64,000 nucleotides of DNA from Megalonaias nervosa (taxonomy: Eukaryota; Mollusca; Bivalvia; Unionida; Unionidae), in NCBI GenBank assembly GCA_016617855.1, contig JAECUM010031721.1, positions 1 through 64,000 of the forward strand, in the 5' to 3' direction. Under the pieces are notes generated by a model, which saw only the letters and a program-made list of their open reading frames with translations, did no database searches and was not told where the DNA came from. A program made the position numbers and the translations under genes. Numbering within the stretch: position 1 is the first letter of the stretch; the number at the start of each line of letters is the position of its first letter. Below, one piece after another: positions 17,326 through 28,607 of this stretch.

Positions 17326-19790
17326 CTATCGGTCTTGGACGTTGTCCCTTTTTATATGCTGACCAAGATCGGCGTGACGGTTCGGTAAAGTGAAGTGATT
17401 GGGAAACCGTACTCGCTTCTGGTACACGATTTGATAGACTTTTTCCAAGGGCCGGCTGGCGATTTGGTGTGTGGGTAAACGTACAATCTTGTGCGGTTCG
17501 TGGGTGGTTACTTTAAAATTTCCATCCTGTCCGGACTGCAAGGCTTCTTTCAAGACACCAAAGTTCACCAGTCGACTGGTGCGATAATTGAGAGTCAATC
17601 CTTTCACTTTACACTCCCTGTGTACTTCTCCTTGTTGGTCTCGGTATTCGTAGCCGTAATTTTTTGGACCGCCACTTGCAAAACTTAGAATCTTGTCGTT
17701 GGGATGCTCGTCCGTCCAGGCTCCTAAACGGTCTCCTTCGATGACAGGGTGAGGTTAACCCAAGCGATCGATGTAGATACAACTGTCCGTGTCAAAATAC
17801 AGCACACGATCTCCTAACAGTTCTAAAGCTTCGTACAGTTTTAAACGAGCATGGGCTGTCACGTATGCCGCAATGATGACATTTCCAAATTCGTCGGCTT
17901 CTACAAAGTCCAGTTCTTCTTCGTAATTGACTAAGATCATGTCCTCACGAACGACGGCCACGTGTTTCATGTATTTGGTTTTGTCGTGAATCATCTAGAA
18001 GTAGCAGGAAGGTTCTGTCAAATACTCCGTCTTGGGTAAACACGGTCTTTGTGCCATTTTGCCCAACAAGCAATTTAACATCACTTTGGCAAACGGTCGC
18101 CTTTCTTCGTTTTTCTCGATGTGGTCTAAAGTGATGCCTTCCTGCTCCCAGTATTTCTCTTTGAATTTCTTTTGGTCTTCGGGAGTGTGGCAGCAGGAAG
18201 GATAGCCACTGGCTTCTTGTTTCAGTTTCAAAAAAAGCATTCACGTAGTCTGCGAAAATGCCTTTTTGAGTCTTGTCGCCCTTGTGGTATTTTTCTGTCT
18301 TGGGAAAGTGGTAAATTTCGTACACTTCTAACAGTTGGTATCCCAGGTCCAGAGCTTTGAACAGTTCCACCTGACCCACGTTCCCGTCAAGGCGCGTTCT
18401 TCCTGAGTGTGCTGACAAGGTTGGTCTTGGTTGCACGTTTCGGCACAAGTACGGCACAAGGGAAACATCAGTTTTCCTTGGAAATGGTGAGGTAAAACGG
18501 GAGGGTACAAGCACGTGGGAGGCAAAACTTTACATTTGATCAATCCTTCGTATTGGCGAATGTTGTCCAGGTCAATGTGTTCCGTCAGCAATTGCGGGTG
18601 CCATGCGTGAAAGTGACAGTATTTGCACACGTAAGGATACAGCGAACACACGTCCAAGTATTTGATTTCTTCTACTTTCTCTTAGTCGGCTTGGTACAAC
18701 AAACAGGTGGCATTCGTCCGTCCTCTGTACAAACTGTCCCTTGGGTTCAGTGGGTCCACCAGCTTGTAACTTTCCACGATACGCTTAAACTCGGGATCGG
18801 TTTCCAACGGTGATCGTACTCGTGTTCCCACATTTCTACCACTTGGTATCCTTGCTCTTCTAACTTCAATCGCCGTTGACAAGTGGCCTGGTACAAGTCT
18901 TCCATGTTCCGTTGTAAAAACTGACTTTTAGTGTCACGATGAGGGTAGCAGATCGGACATCCGTGAAATAAGCACCCGTTAAACTCGTACACGATCTAGG
19001 GGTTTTCTAAGTCCCAACCATCCACTGGATACCTTCCGATGGCTTTTTTGCCTCCTCCGTTGCGAGCGTGTTGGATCCATTTGTCTTCCTTGTCGCACAA
19101 GTAATGTAACCAGCGTAGGGTTTTGACCGAGTATTGACGTTTGACAAAGTTCGTCGTTTTAGGACTGATGACAGCTAGGGTGTTTTCGGGCATGAATAGC
19201 TGGCGGTACACTAAGGAACACGCTTTGGCAATGGTGCAGGCTTCTTTCAAAGGATCGATTCCTCCGTGTTCCATGAACAGTTCTCGAAATTTTCCACAGC
19301 AACGCCGTAAAATGTCCACGTCGGAACGACAATACTTTCACATTTCTTCCTGAAAGTCGAAAGGGTCCGAGTTGTGAGTCTGGTACCATGCGTAGAAAGC
19401 TTCTCGTTGTTCGGTACGCATGTTGTCGGGGTCGTAGTAGTGAGCCTCAGGCAAATGGGGTAGAACGGCGTGTTGATTGGCTTCGGTATTGAAAAAGTGC
19501 GGAAAATAGCCTTTGACCATCTCTGTCAGTCCAAACGTTTTAGGCATGCGATTCAAAGGCATGGCCAAGTAACTCATTGAATCTTTAAACTGCACTTGTC
19601 CCACTTGCATGGAAATGATTTTGGCTCCGTTCAAAGTCACTTTCGGACGTTCGGTACTTTGTTCCGTATAGTATCTCAAAAGAAACTGCCCATCGTATCC
19701 GGAGAAATTGTGAGCCATCACCGTGGCATAGCAATGATAATCTCCAATTCATCGTCTTCTTAGTTTCCGTCATGTTTCACAAACAAAATG
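17326..19790 (-). pseudogene. protein-primed-type DNA polymerase B, truncated and broken
   Basis: Replicative polymerase of Polintons. Segments in order: exonuclease motif MAHNFSGYDGQFLLRYY (19338-19721), YEFNGCLFHGCPICYP (18747-18992), motif A MDVCSLYPYVCKYCHF (18328-18657), motif B KVMLNCLLGKMAQR (17995-18240), motif C VLYFDTDSCIYI (17755-17994), and a C-terminal part to 17326. In-frame stops occur at about 19338, 18996 and 17995, and frames shift near 19745, 18850, 18380 and 18235. About 815 codons remain. The first exonuclease motif and the N-terminal region usual in Polinton PolB were not found before the TATA box at 19826, so the N-terminus seems deleted. Confidence 0.92.
17346..17356 (-). 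promoter_or_regulatory. TATA box for BIR gene
   Basis: TATAAAAAGGG on the minus strand, about 53 nt before the ATG and inside the polymerase coding end. Confidence 0.55.
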
Positions 19791-19825
19791 TCACATCGAT
19801 TCACTGCACACAGACGCTAGCGCAC

Positions 19826-19847
19826 CTATATAGGGAATGTGACGTCA
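19826..19847 (-). promoter_or_regulatory. PolB-side TATA box with CRE site
   Basis: The minus strand shows TGACGTCA (19840-19847) followed by CTATATAG (19826-19833). The same CRE octamer occurs in the TIR hairpins, suggesting one transcription factor acts at the ends and at this divergent promoter. Confidence 0.55.
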
Positions 19848-19955
19848 CAGGTAGCTCTCTTCAGATTGGAAGACAGACTCCGCGAAGTGACTGAATTTTG
19901 TAACGCGTGTTGGGGTTGGTGAACAATTTCAATCCGTTTCGATCCAGTCTTCCAC

Positions 19956-19963
19956 TATAAATA
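19956..19963 (+). promoter_or_regulatory. TATA box for right-end gene
   Basis: TATAAATA lies 44 nt before the ATG at 20007. The leader contains TTCACTTCATTCC and TTCAACTG. Confidence 0.6.
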
Positions 19964-20006
19964 AACGCGGTTCACTTCATTCCCTTCAACTGTTCTCGTC
20001 ACAAAG

Positions 20007-20240
20007 ATGAGAACCAACGTTGAATCGTCTACTTTCGTATCGTCGTTGTTTTTCCGTACGGACTTACCCATGTATGTGAGATCATCATGGAGAATCATTA
20101 GGATCATCGAGACAAGCGTTTGGAAAAGAAGGACCTATGTGGAAAGACCAGGCTGTCTGAAGCGAGTTCTGATTTACGGATCAGGGGTTAGACAAAGTTT
20201 GAGGAAGAGAAGAAGACCTATGCAATGCCCTCTATGTTAA
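20007..20240 (+). CDS. right-end small basic protein, 77 aa
   Basis: The only clear plus-strand gene of element 1. It starts MRTNVESSTFVSSLFFRTDL and is Arg-rich toward the end (GVRQSLRKRRRPMQCPLC). I do not recognise it. The gene has all control signals in compact form: TATA box, short leader, 77 codons, then a histone-type stem-loop 30 nt after the TAA. A short 3' UTR like this is typical of histone mRNAs. The basic C-terminus could bind DNA or RNA or enter the nucleus; that is inference. Confidence 0.6.
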   Translation: MRTNVESSTFVSSLFFRTDLPMYVRSSWRIIRIIETSVWKRRTYVERPGCLKRVLIYGSGVRQSLRKRRRPMQCPLC

Positions 20241-20269
20241 CGGAATGGTGTTAACATAACAAAAACAAC

Positions 20270-20285
20270 GGCCCTTTTCAGGGCC
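20270..20285 (+). terminator. histone-type mRNA 3' stem-loop, right end
   Basis: GGCCCTTTTCAGGGCC, preceded by AACAAAAACAAC and followed by ACTCCACT. It has a perfect 6-bp GGCCCT/AGGGCC stem and TTTC loop. The purine-rich downstream element GAAAAGA is at 20299-20305, 13 nt after the stem. Stem-loop, A-rich 5' flank, ACYCC 3' flank and HDE together are the full metazoan replication-dependent histone 3' processing signal. Confidence 0.85.
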
Positions 20286-20535
20286 ACTCCACTGCCTCGA
20301 AAAGATTTATTGTTTCTTGCCTAAAATGTTTTTATTCGATTGTATAACTTATGTTTAACTCACAAAAACATTATTCTCTTAACCTAAAAATATTTTAGCC
20401 GGTTATATAACTTGGGTAGAATAGATTGATGTTCATCAATCTATGGAAACGAACGTAAAAGCATAAAACATACTATACTATCCACTGATACGGACGCGAA
20501 TGCATCACACTTTGTATAGAAATGAAACAGGTGGC

Positions 20536-20589
20536 ATGACGTCACGGTACTTGCTACATTGTTGCAAGTGTCCAGTACCGTGACGTCAT
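20536..20589. promoter_or_regulatory. perfect 15-bp hairpin with two CREs, right TIR
   Basis: ATGACGTCACGGTAC (20536-20550) is fully complementary to 20575-20589. Each arm holds TGACGTCA. The 24-nt loop contains a further TTGC/GCAA pair. It could be an enhancer or a cruciform replication feature. Confidence 0.75.
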
Positions 20590-20746
20590 ATTGACCCATG
20601 GTGTGCTAGTTGCTATACAAAATTCCTATTGTCCGTAAACGTACCCAGGGTGATATTTTGTCCGTATAAATCGTGTCCGTAAACTACCCCAGTGGGGGTC
20701 TGTAATGTATTTTCCCATTGTCCGTAAACTACCCCACTATACTACT

Positions 20747-20752
20747 TATGTA
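20747..20752. repeat. 6-bp target-site duplication, right copy
   Basis: TATGTA directly after the terminal ACTATACTACT; pairs with 3148-3153. Confidence 0.9.
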
Positions 20753-22494
20753 GTTAATAGGAAATCGTGGATGACTACACAGAAACTCATTAAATGTATA
20801 AACAAGCAGATAAGTCGGCAGGAGAGACAAATAATCATGTTCTTAGAGACAAAATAACAGCATTTTTAATTTTGTGTGCACTTTTATACGCACAGACACT
20901 GATGCTTTCGTAACTTCAGTCTATTTCAAATCACCAGACAACTAAAAAGAAATGAATTTGACCTAGATGCTGTCCTTACATGAAAAGAGAAGCAGACACA
21001 CAATATAGAATCATACATATAGCAAACACAGGACGGTAGATCTGTGGCAAAGATCACAAAAGGAAACGCGGGGGGTGGGGGATGGGGGAAGGAAACCGGC
21101 CTTTGACATCTGTCTCTGACAGGAAGTACAGCCCTCAGAATCATAAAGAAAATGGAAACGTTGTGGAACCAGACCGGGTACCTCGATAAATATCAAGTAG
21201 GGAATTTCAACCTCAAATTCTGGAACAATACCTAAATAATTTTTTTAATCAAAATTTCGTTTTGATTTTTTACGAAAGAACAACACCACAGACCTTTTGG
21301 GATAACACATACATAGTAAAACCGTTATAAATTTCGGGAACAAGGTTTAGGGACACATCAATGGTTACGATTTAATATAGCTGGGAGCTAGCGAGGGGCC
21401 CACATATGAAGAAGTAATTTTAAGGGTATCAACATGTAATATCTAGGGTTTGAGTGATCGTGTCTGTAGGCCTGATCGGTACAGATTGCAGCATGCAGTG
21501 AGAAAAATACAACATGATAACTGAAGGTGGACTGTTGTGAAGATTGTTATGGTTGGGGATGGGGTACTCCCAATGTTTTATTTAAACTATTATAGAATTC
21601 AACACTAGCCCGCGGCAATCTTTAGACATCAAACACATGGCCACGGTAATATTCCCAAGACAGGTAGATTATAGCTTATACATGACTTTATAGCTGAGGC
21701 GTAGCAAACTTGACAACTGCATATCTAGATCTCATACGGAACTAAACATGTGTCAACAAGTGTAACACGGTACGATTAAACTGCGATAAGTTACGACAAG
21801 TAACAAAATTATTGCTAAAAGTTACGAAATTCCATGGCGAGAAGTTCAATTAAAGTTATTGTTACGACTATGTAATTTAATTACTTGTGTGTTAAAATTT
21901 GAATTCTTTTATTTCATTTTTGTATCATTATATTTTTTTATGATGATGATTATGTTCAAGGGATCTGATATTTTTGAAAGAAACATGTGTTTATTTAGAA
22001 CGTAAATATGACTCTCGGCTTGCGTAAGCATTATTTTAGATTGCCGACTGGATAAACAACCGGCGTAAACGACTGGTTGTGGCCAAGATCATTTCCTAAA
22101 CATACGTGATTACGTCGTGTACTACGATTGTTAGATGATGAAATAACCACGCGTTCTTCGTGCGTGTGCATGAAATGACGTTTTGGTTCGGTTTTTAAAC
22201 ACTTCGGTCCCTGTGAAATAGTCAGAGTCGTTCTTATGCTTTGAAAAGACGGTACTATTTTTCTTGTGCTGGAAAGAGTTTATTTTTCTTTACATCTGTA
22301 GAGCTCGAGATGTGTCTTGTTATAGGTGACAGCTATAGGAGTTAATCTACTTTTTAAATAATAATTTATTTTTCCCTGGAGAACTACACAAGTGGTTTAG
22401 GACAAAAACATTCAGTGAAATTCATTCTAAATTGGAATAGTACAGTACAAATTGTGGTTCAACGTCAAATTCTGGAAGATTTGTGTAAAGACTT

Positions 22495-22760
22495 CATCTG
22501 ACGTCATCGTCCTCCATCTTGGAGCGTCATCACGATTCGAACCTGGATTCAGTTACACTTATTTAGTGATAAATTTCGCACTTGTATTTTTTCAGTACTA
22601 TGATAAATGTTTGGATTTTCTTCACAAACCGTAAGTCCTATTTCATATTTTCATCTTTTCACCGTCTTTTCTAAGGAAATAAATTATTTTTGTTAAAACT
22701 TACAAAGCTTGTTGTCTTCACTCTTTTCTTTTTTTACTTTTAAACGAGCCGATACGTAAC

Positions 22761-22823
<63 letters not shown>
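22495..22823 (+). repeat. dispersed repeat, copy 1, ending in (AT)n
   Basis: It runs from CTGACGTCATCGTCCTCCAT through GATTCGAACCTGGATT and CACAAACCGTAAGTCC to TACAAAGCTTGTTG and an AT run (22763-22823). The same ordered blocks occur at 38766-39097. The complement contains GGTTCGAATC, a possible pol III B box, so a SINE-like origin is possible but unproven. Confidence 0.7.
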
Positions 22824-22826
<3 letters not shown>

Positions 22827-23293
22827 CCGACTATATTTTTAGTATTTAATTTCCCCACGTAAATATTTATGTGATATATCTTACGATCGTGCTTTAGTAC
22901 AGCAAATACGGCGCACTGTGTTGCATATGGAAGTACCCAAAAGAGTGATGATGGGAAAAGGTACTTTCTTTTTCCGAAAGACCCTGTTTACCAGAAAAAA
23001 AGTGAATTCACGCTGTGGGATCGAATAGGATGAGGGGATAGGAAAGTTGTATCATTTATGCTGGATTATATAATCAATTTGGCCCAAAGACAATTCGGCC
23101 CAAGACATTTCCTCCCAACTCGAAAGGCAATTCGGCTCAAGTTAACAATAGTTTGAACAAGTTCTTTTTCTTCAAACAACAAGTAGATACTATGTAAGAT
23201 ACATTTTAGGAATAGGTTTCAGGGAAAAAAAAAAACTAAATTTGAACGAACTATCTTGATATTCTTTCCAAGAAAATAATCATACTTCGTAAC

Positions 23294-23296
<3 letters not shown>

Positions 23297-23362
<66 letters not shown>
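23297..23362. repeat. (AT)n microsatellite
   Basis: Uninterrupted AT dinucleotide run followed by a few GA units. Confidence 0.95.
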
Positions 23363-23371
<9 letters not shown>

Positions 23372-23648
23372 AAACACAAACTGACATATCTTGCTCGTTC
23401 TAGTTCAAATATTTATATACAATTTTTATGCTAAACAATATATGCATCTGCACAACGATGTTCTCAATTTAAGTCTTCCGGTCAAATTATCAATATTAAT
23501 TTACTAAACAATAATACTTCAAAGATAATATTATACAAAATACGTATACATTTTTCTAAGTTTTGTGTACATGAGATAATATAACAAATATATTTAATTT
23601 TGGGCTTCACGTTGTAACTCTGCTGCTTATAATACACACTCGATTATA

Positions 23649-23651
<3 letters not shown>

Positions 23652-23695
<44 letters not shown>
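23652..23695. repeat. (GA)n microsatellite
   Basis: Uninterrupted AG dinucleotide run. Confidence 0.95.
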
Positions 23696-23698
<3 letters not shown>

Positions 23699-24509
23699 AT
23701 GTTGAGCATTTTGTCAGTGTTGATGCAATATGAAGCTCTTACCAGTTAATTTTATTGTTTGTTTGTTTCTTTTTCAAGTTGTCTTAGTGTGTGCCCGCGT
23801 AAATTAAAAGCTTATCATTACTAGTCAATATCGTCAATCATATTTGCTCCATTCTTCCATATAAATAAGAAAGGAAATAATTTTGTGTTGAATTTATGCC
23901 CCCCCCCCCTTGCATGGTACAAAAAAAATGATAAACATACACTTAATTGAAAATTAAATGAAAGAAACTTACATTGCGTAGTTACCATTTATTCCTTCTT
24001 TTTTCATCATGCGAAATTTATTAAAGAAAAAAAATATATCCACGAAATCCGTATATGTAGTGGATGCCGGCTTGCGTATGTATCCTTACTGTAGTGTGTA
24101 TCTCTTATGTCAAATAACAACATCGCAAAAGAGACGAAAATACCTGCCATTCACACATGATAAGTTACAAGGTGCAAACTGACCAAGATTGTATTCTATC
24201 CAGGTTAGCTATACGACGGTATCTCGCAAATAAATATCATTATTTTAAAATACATCCACTGTGAGTGCAGATGATAATCTTTTCGCTAGCATGGGTTACA
24301 AAAGAGTTATTAAAGCAAGTTATTGTTGTGATACTACATGCCCTGCAAACATCAATTATGATTACATCTGGCAAACAAATAGAAGCCCCGGGTGATGAAT
24401 AACACAACTAGCAGCGAGCAATAAACTCCTTGCTTAAACTTACAGACAGGAGATCAACTACAAAGGTTATTTTATTACAAAGCAAACCAATACCGAAAAG
24501 TGACTTTGG

Positions 24510-24648
24510 TATCTTTTAAGTGTGCCGATTTTTCTTATGAAGTCGGCCTACATAAGGAAGCCAGGTTTGGTTCCTTTGGATTCTTTTAAGTGTGTCGAGT
24601 TCTTATTTTAATAAAGCTGGCCGACATAGGGAAGCCAACATTGATTCC
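24510..24648 (+). repeat. two-copy tandem repeat, about 70 bp
   Basis: Two imperfect copies share TCTTTTAAGTGTG, GTCGG/CTGGCC and AGGAAGCCA. Non-coding. Confidence 0.6.
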
Positions 24649-25904
24649 TTTTTACCTGTATTAACTAGAATTTTGAAAATAAATTGAAACAATGGAACAG
24701 TTTTGAAAGCGACACAATCTAGTGCGTCGCGCATGCATATCGATATAAGGCTGAACAGTAAATTAGTTTTCAGTAGTTTCATTTAAATGTTCCCTATCCA
24801 TAGTTTATAATATTTTACTTTTCGACAACAAGAAGCATGTACTTCGTCTTGTGGGGATAAATGTACGTCATTTCCGGTTGGCGTCCTCTATAGGTGGGAA
24901 ATCGTAGCAAAGGGGAAATAACGAAGTTGTATACTTCTATTTCGAGTTATTAAATTATTAAATCTTCTTTACACTTGATAATTTTTTTCTTGTTCTTTTT
25001 GTGCGAATATAACTACTTTTAATCATGTAATGCAAATCTGATGTAAACAGAAAAGTGTTGGAGTATGGCCAATGACTTTTAAATTTAAAATAAATGCCGT
25101 TTTGCAAGAAATCGATAAAATTAAGAATGTAGAAGCATTTTTGCTCCCGTCTTTACTTCAGTTTTCGAGACTAAATTGAAGCTTTTATAGCAGCTTCGAA
25201 AACAATATTTACTCGGATGCAAATGATGATAACGAAAACCTTTTATATTTCTTTCTTGTTTTAAAAAAATGATGTTGTTGCAATTTTTAGCGGCTGAAAT
25301 TTGTATTTCGGTTACGATGTTAACTTTTCGTAGCAGTTGTGGAAACTAATTTTCTTATTAAGTATTATCAATATGGTTAACAGCTAATGTAATATTAGAC
25401 ACAGTATAGCTTTGTGAATCAATAAACTTAAGTAATCATTTCCGGGCAAGTTTTCCCGTTTTGCATAAAAACTGTGAGTGATGTAATTGATGGAATCAGA
25501 TACAAATTTTTGTGAGTGGCACGAAGTGAATACAAATATTTTAGAAAAAAACAATTATAGGGCAAACAACTGAGATTTAGCTGCGGACAGAACGTCTGGT
25601 CAAAATGTCGCAGTGCGTTAGATTTGGAACATTCAAAGCAGATAAATAGACCTTTATCAAAGAAAACTAAGACGGAGCTGCACGTTGGTAAGAAAGTATT
25701 TCAAATTCGATTTCTCCGATAGCTGCGTCCATCTATTATTTTTAAAATTGGTGAATTTATATGCTCCTCGCTCAACCATACTACATAAGGAGCATATCAC
25801 ATTTTAGTTTAAACTACACACACTCACACATATGCAAACACACATGTTATCAAAGGAAAACAGCAAAAGGAAACAAGGGCTTCGCGCGTTAGTAATTTTT
25901 AAAA

Positions 25905-26204
25905 TTAGAATATAGAATATGCTGTTAAGATCATTCAGAAAAACAAGTCTTCAAGGAAATGGAGATATTTTACTTGTGCCAAAGTCAGGAAAACATCCTG
26001 CAGCTTTATGAATACTTTGAAGAAGATCGATTTTATTTGGTCATTGAGAAGATGTTGGGAGGAACTTTGTTTGACACTGTTGAGAGAAGTGGTCAGCTGA
26101 CTGAGACGGAAGCCAGCTTAATAGTGAAATGCATCACATGAGCTTTGGATTTCCTTCACAATAATAGTATAGCCCACAGGGAACTAAAGCTAGAAAACAA
26201 TGTG
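25905..26204 (+). pseudogene. MKNK: MNK kinase fragment, N-lobe to catalytic loop
   Basis: The first frame reads EYAVKIIQKNKSSR, the lysine-containing subdomain II of MNK kinases. A frameshift near 25957 leads to LCQSQENILQLYEYFEEDRF, then FYLVIEKMLGG. A TGA at 26139-26141 interrupts it before ALDFLHNNSIAHRELKLENN. In the catalytic loop the usual HRD is HRE. This is a different part of the kinase from the fragment at the window start and lies downstream of it on the same strand, so the two cannot be one collinear gene. A decayed duplicate exon or retrocopy is most likely. Confidence 0.85.
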
Positions 26205-27292
26205 TGAAAAGAAAGAAATATTCCCGATACGAATATGTGATATTAACTTGGCAAGTTCATTCATTCCATCTTTATTTCCTCCTTTCGGAGATTAATAACA
26301 TAGAGAATTGGTACAGACACGAGAATGACAAGGGCAAGATGTCCAATGACATATATAAATCAGACACTCGTACATATAATCATACAATAACGCATAGAAA
26401 TTATATATTCATACATATCTAGATAGGAATACATTTTGTATGTGGAAGTCTGATAGCGCTTGCTGCCAATATAATGGACCATTCTTATTCTCTGACTCAA
26501 CATAATATATGAGGTACACAATATAATTATCAAATCCGAGACCTAGCAGAGATATTACAACAAAATGTATTAGCAGTTATATATCTATGTAATCAAGGCT
26601 GTGCAGTCAAGTTATCCGTGAGGTAACCCAGCGGGATAATTTTTGAGTTAATTCAGTTATTTGTCGTTGTTTAGTTAGTCAGCCAATAAACATCAGAAGC
26701 TTGCAAACATTCATATTAGTTACAAAATTCATGTATGCTTCCTGCAGAAAATATAGCAGCTGACAACATAAAATTTATATAGACTTCGGGGTCATTCAGG
26801 CCACAGGTTTATGGGAATTCCCTTACTAGTAAGTGTTGGACAAATTTTTCATCGTCAGATATATTATGAAGATATGCACCAAGTACAATATCAAAATTAT
26901 TGATAATACGCGACCCAAATAAATCCCTCAGTCTTTGAGTTTTTGAACACGACATAAGCATATGAGTAATAACATTAGATTACGCAGTATTGCAATGTTG
27001 GCAAGTACGAAGTGTCCTACTGTATGGAGTTACCAGAAACCTGGCCAAAACGTTGACCAGTATAAGCTCCTTGTTTGAACTAGATATCTGCCACAAAATG
27101 GCAGGTTTAAAATGGAATGATGTATATTTTTTAATCTTTTGAAAAAGATGGATCATTAAAGCACATGTGCTTAAAGCAATTATTCTCATATTCATTTATG
27201 TTGTTCCATACAACGTGCTTCCATTCCGTCTTAGCCGGAAATGTCTTATTTTGTACAAAAATAAAAGTAAAGTCTTTCAAGTCGTATTTGGC

Positions 27293-27723
27293 TGCAAACA
27301 CTAGATTTAGCAATAACAATAGCGACAGGACCAAATTAATAAATATGGGGCAATGCATGTAGTCATACACCATATACATGACCTATATACCAATATTTAA
27401 TAGTATTAGCAATAAGTAATTAAAGGCGACTGTTGACAGCGCAGGGGCCTTGAAAGGGGGGGGGGAGGCAGGACAAACGGAACAAGAAGTATGGAAATAG
27501 CTGGAGACCAGCCGCAAAGGGGAGTGGTGTTATGCCAGTGCGCATACGGCGGACCCCATAAAGATTGAGATAAACCTGTCCCCCTGCGCTATGCTGTGGC
27601 TGCAAACTCTCGACTTAGCAATGGCAGTAGTGACAGGTTCAAATTACAAATTACTAAATATGCAATGCACATAGTAATAAACCATATAAACTAACTATAT
27701 AACAAATCTAACAATAATGTAAT
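27293..27723 (+). repeat. diverged direct duplication
   Basis: The block beginning GCAAACACTAGATTTAGCAA recurs as GCAAACTCTCGACTTAGCAA about 308 bp later, with AAATATG, GCAATGCA and CATATA shared in order. Confidence 0.65.
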
Positions 27724-27884
27724 TGATTGATAGGTAATTTATCCTTAGTATCCATTATCACAGAGATTCAATACTTTTCATTACGAACAACTTCTGTCTT
27801 CTGTCATCTATCCCATCTTTCAGTGAAGTGGAGAAATATATACTATATATTCATTACATTAACTTGGTCCATAAATATTAGAAA

Positions 27885-28140
27885 TTATAAGGTGGCTACA
27901 TCCCAGCCATCAAGACCAGCCGCACAAAGTGGCAATGGTTGAGAAGTAAAAAGTCCAAATAATTTATGTCAGAACCCAAAAATTAGAATTATAAGGTGGT
28001 CAAAAATCTAATGGCCATCAGGCCCCGCCGCACAATGCGGTACCCAAATTATTCATAGAAATTAAGGCCCCAAATTAAATATTTAAGGTGACTTACACAC
28101 AAGTCATCAGGTCCTCCCCCCCCCCCCGCACAAGGTGGAA
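27885..28140 (+). repeat. three tandem units with AAGGTGG and CATCAGG
   Basis: Units start near 27889, 27991 and 28083. Each has AAGGTGR, a CCATCARG or TCATCAGG box, CCGCACAAxGxGG, then an AT-rich stretch with CCCAAA. Possibly a decayed terminal repeat; no element border could be tied to it. Confidence 0.55.
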
Positions 28141-28607
28141 AATAACCTTACCTAATTATATAAAACCCCAAACTATCAAACGTTACAAATAAAATCCTTA
28201 TCAAAATAAGTAGAACTTAATGCCCACTTCACACACAAAAAATAACAGCGTTTCTTTCCCTCTCTTTCTTTTCCCTACATTCAACAGCACAGATACAATC
28301 TTTAAAATTTCTGCAAGACGTTATTTAGTTTTGGAAACTGGGATCTAAATTAGCTCTGGATGAGCAGCAGAGAGGGTGAACAGACCACTTTGCCTGAGAC
28401 CTTATTTATGAAAAATGAAGCTTCGTACGAAAATGAAATCTCAACATCAATAACGTTAAACCAGCACCTCTAACTTTGCCTAGTAGGTAACCCTGTTGGG
28501 TTAGCTTGGGTTGTTACTGCGATGACGATTTTGTATTTCATCGTTACGTGGCCGCGTTTACGTGTTGGTCGCTTTTGTTGGTCGCACCCTCTCTGCTGCT
28601 GTGGTTT

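Larger units (their letters stand above)
3154..20746. mobile_element. element 1: Polinton/adintovirus-like provirus with TIRs
   Basis: This 17,593-bp unit is bounded by inverted repeats starting AGTAGTATAGTGGGGTAG and flanked by TATGTA on both sides. It carries the Maverick hallmark set: protein-primed-type PolB, rve integrase with chromodomain, FtsK/HerA packaging ATPase, adenain-type protease, hexon-like and penton-like capsid proteins, and pX-like basic core proteins. Nearly all genes are on the minus strand, each with its own TATA box. Most enzymes carry frameshifts or stops, so this copy cannot be autonomous. The intact ends and matching TSD show that it arrived by integrase-mediated insertion and was not assembled from fragments. 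Confidence 0.95.
20270..20746 (-). repeat. element 1 right terminal inverted repeat
   Basis: Inverted match to 3154-3502, with an extra block of about 115 bp (roughly 20325-20465) lacking on the left. It contains the perfect hairpin 20536-20589 and three copies of the GTCCGTAAAC element. Confidence 0.93.
20753..25900. other. non-coding host DNA
   Basis: No convincing gene on either strand. It holds AT and GA microsatellites, a diverged dispersed repeat (22495-22823) and a 70-bp duplication at 24510-24648. Confidence 0.6.
26210..28600. other. non-coding DNA before element 2
   Basis: No gene seen. It contains a 310-bp-spaced duplication (27293-27420 and 27601-27723) and three tandem copies of an 85-100-bp unit (27885-28140). 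Confidence 0.55.

Noticed and set aside
20007..20240. Right-end gene as a true histone
   Set aside because: Despite the histone-like 3' end, the 77-aa protein has no histone-fold sequence.
21011..21196. Minus-strand ORFs with Pro-rich stretch
   Set aside because: Short and low-complexity, with no motif or promoter.
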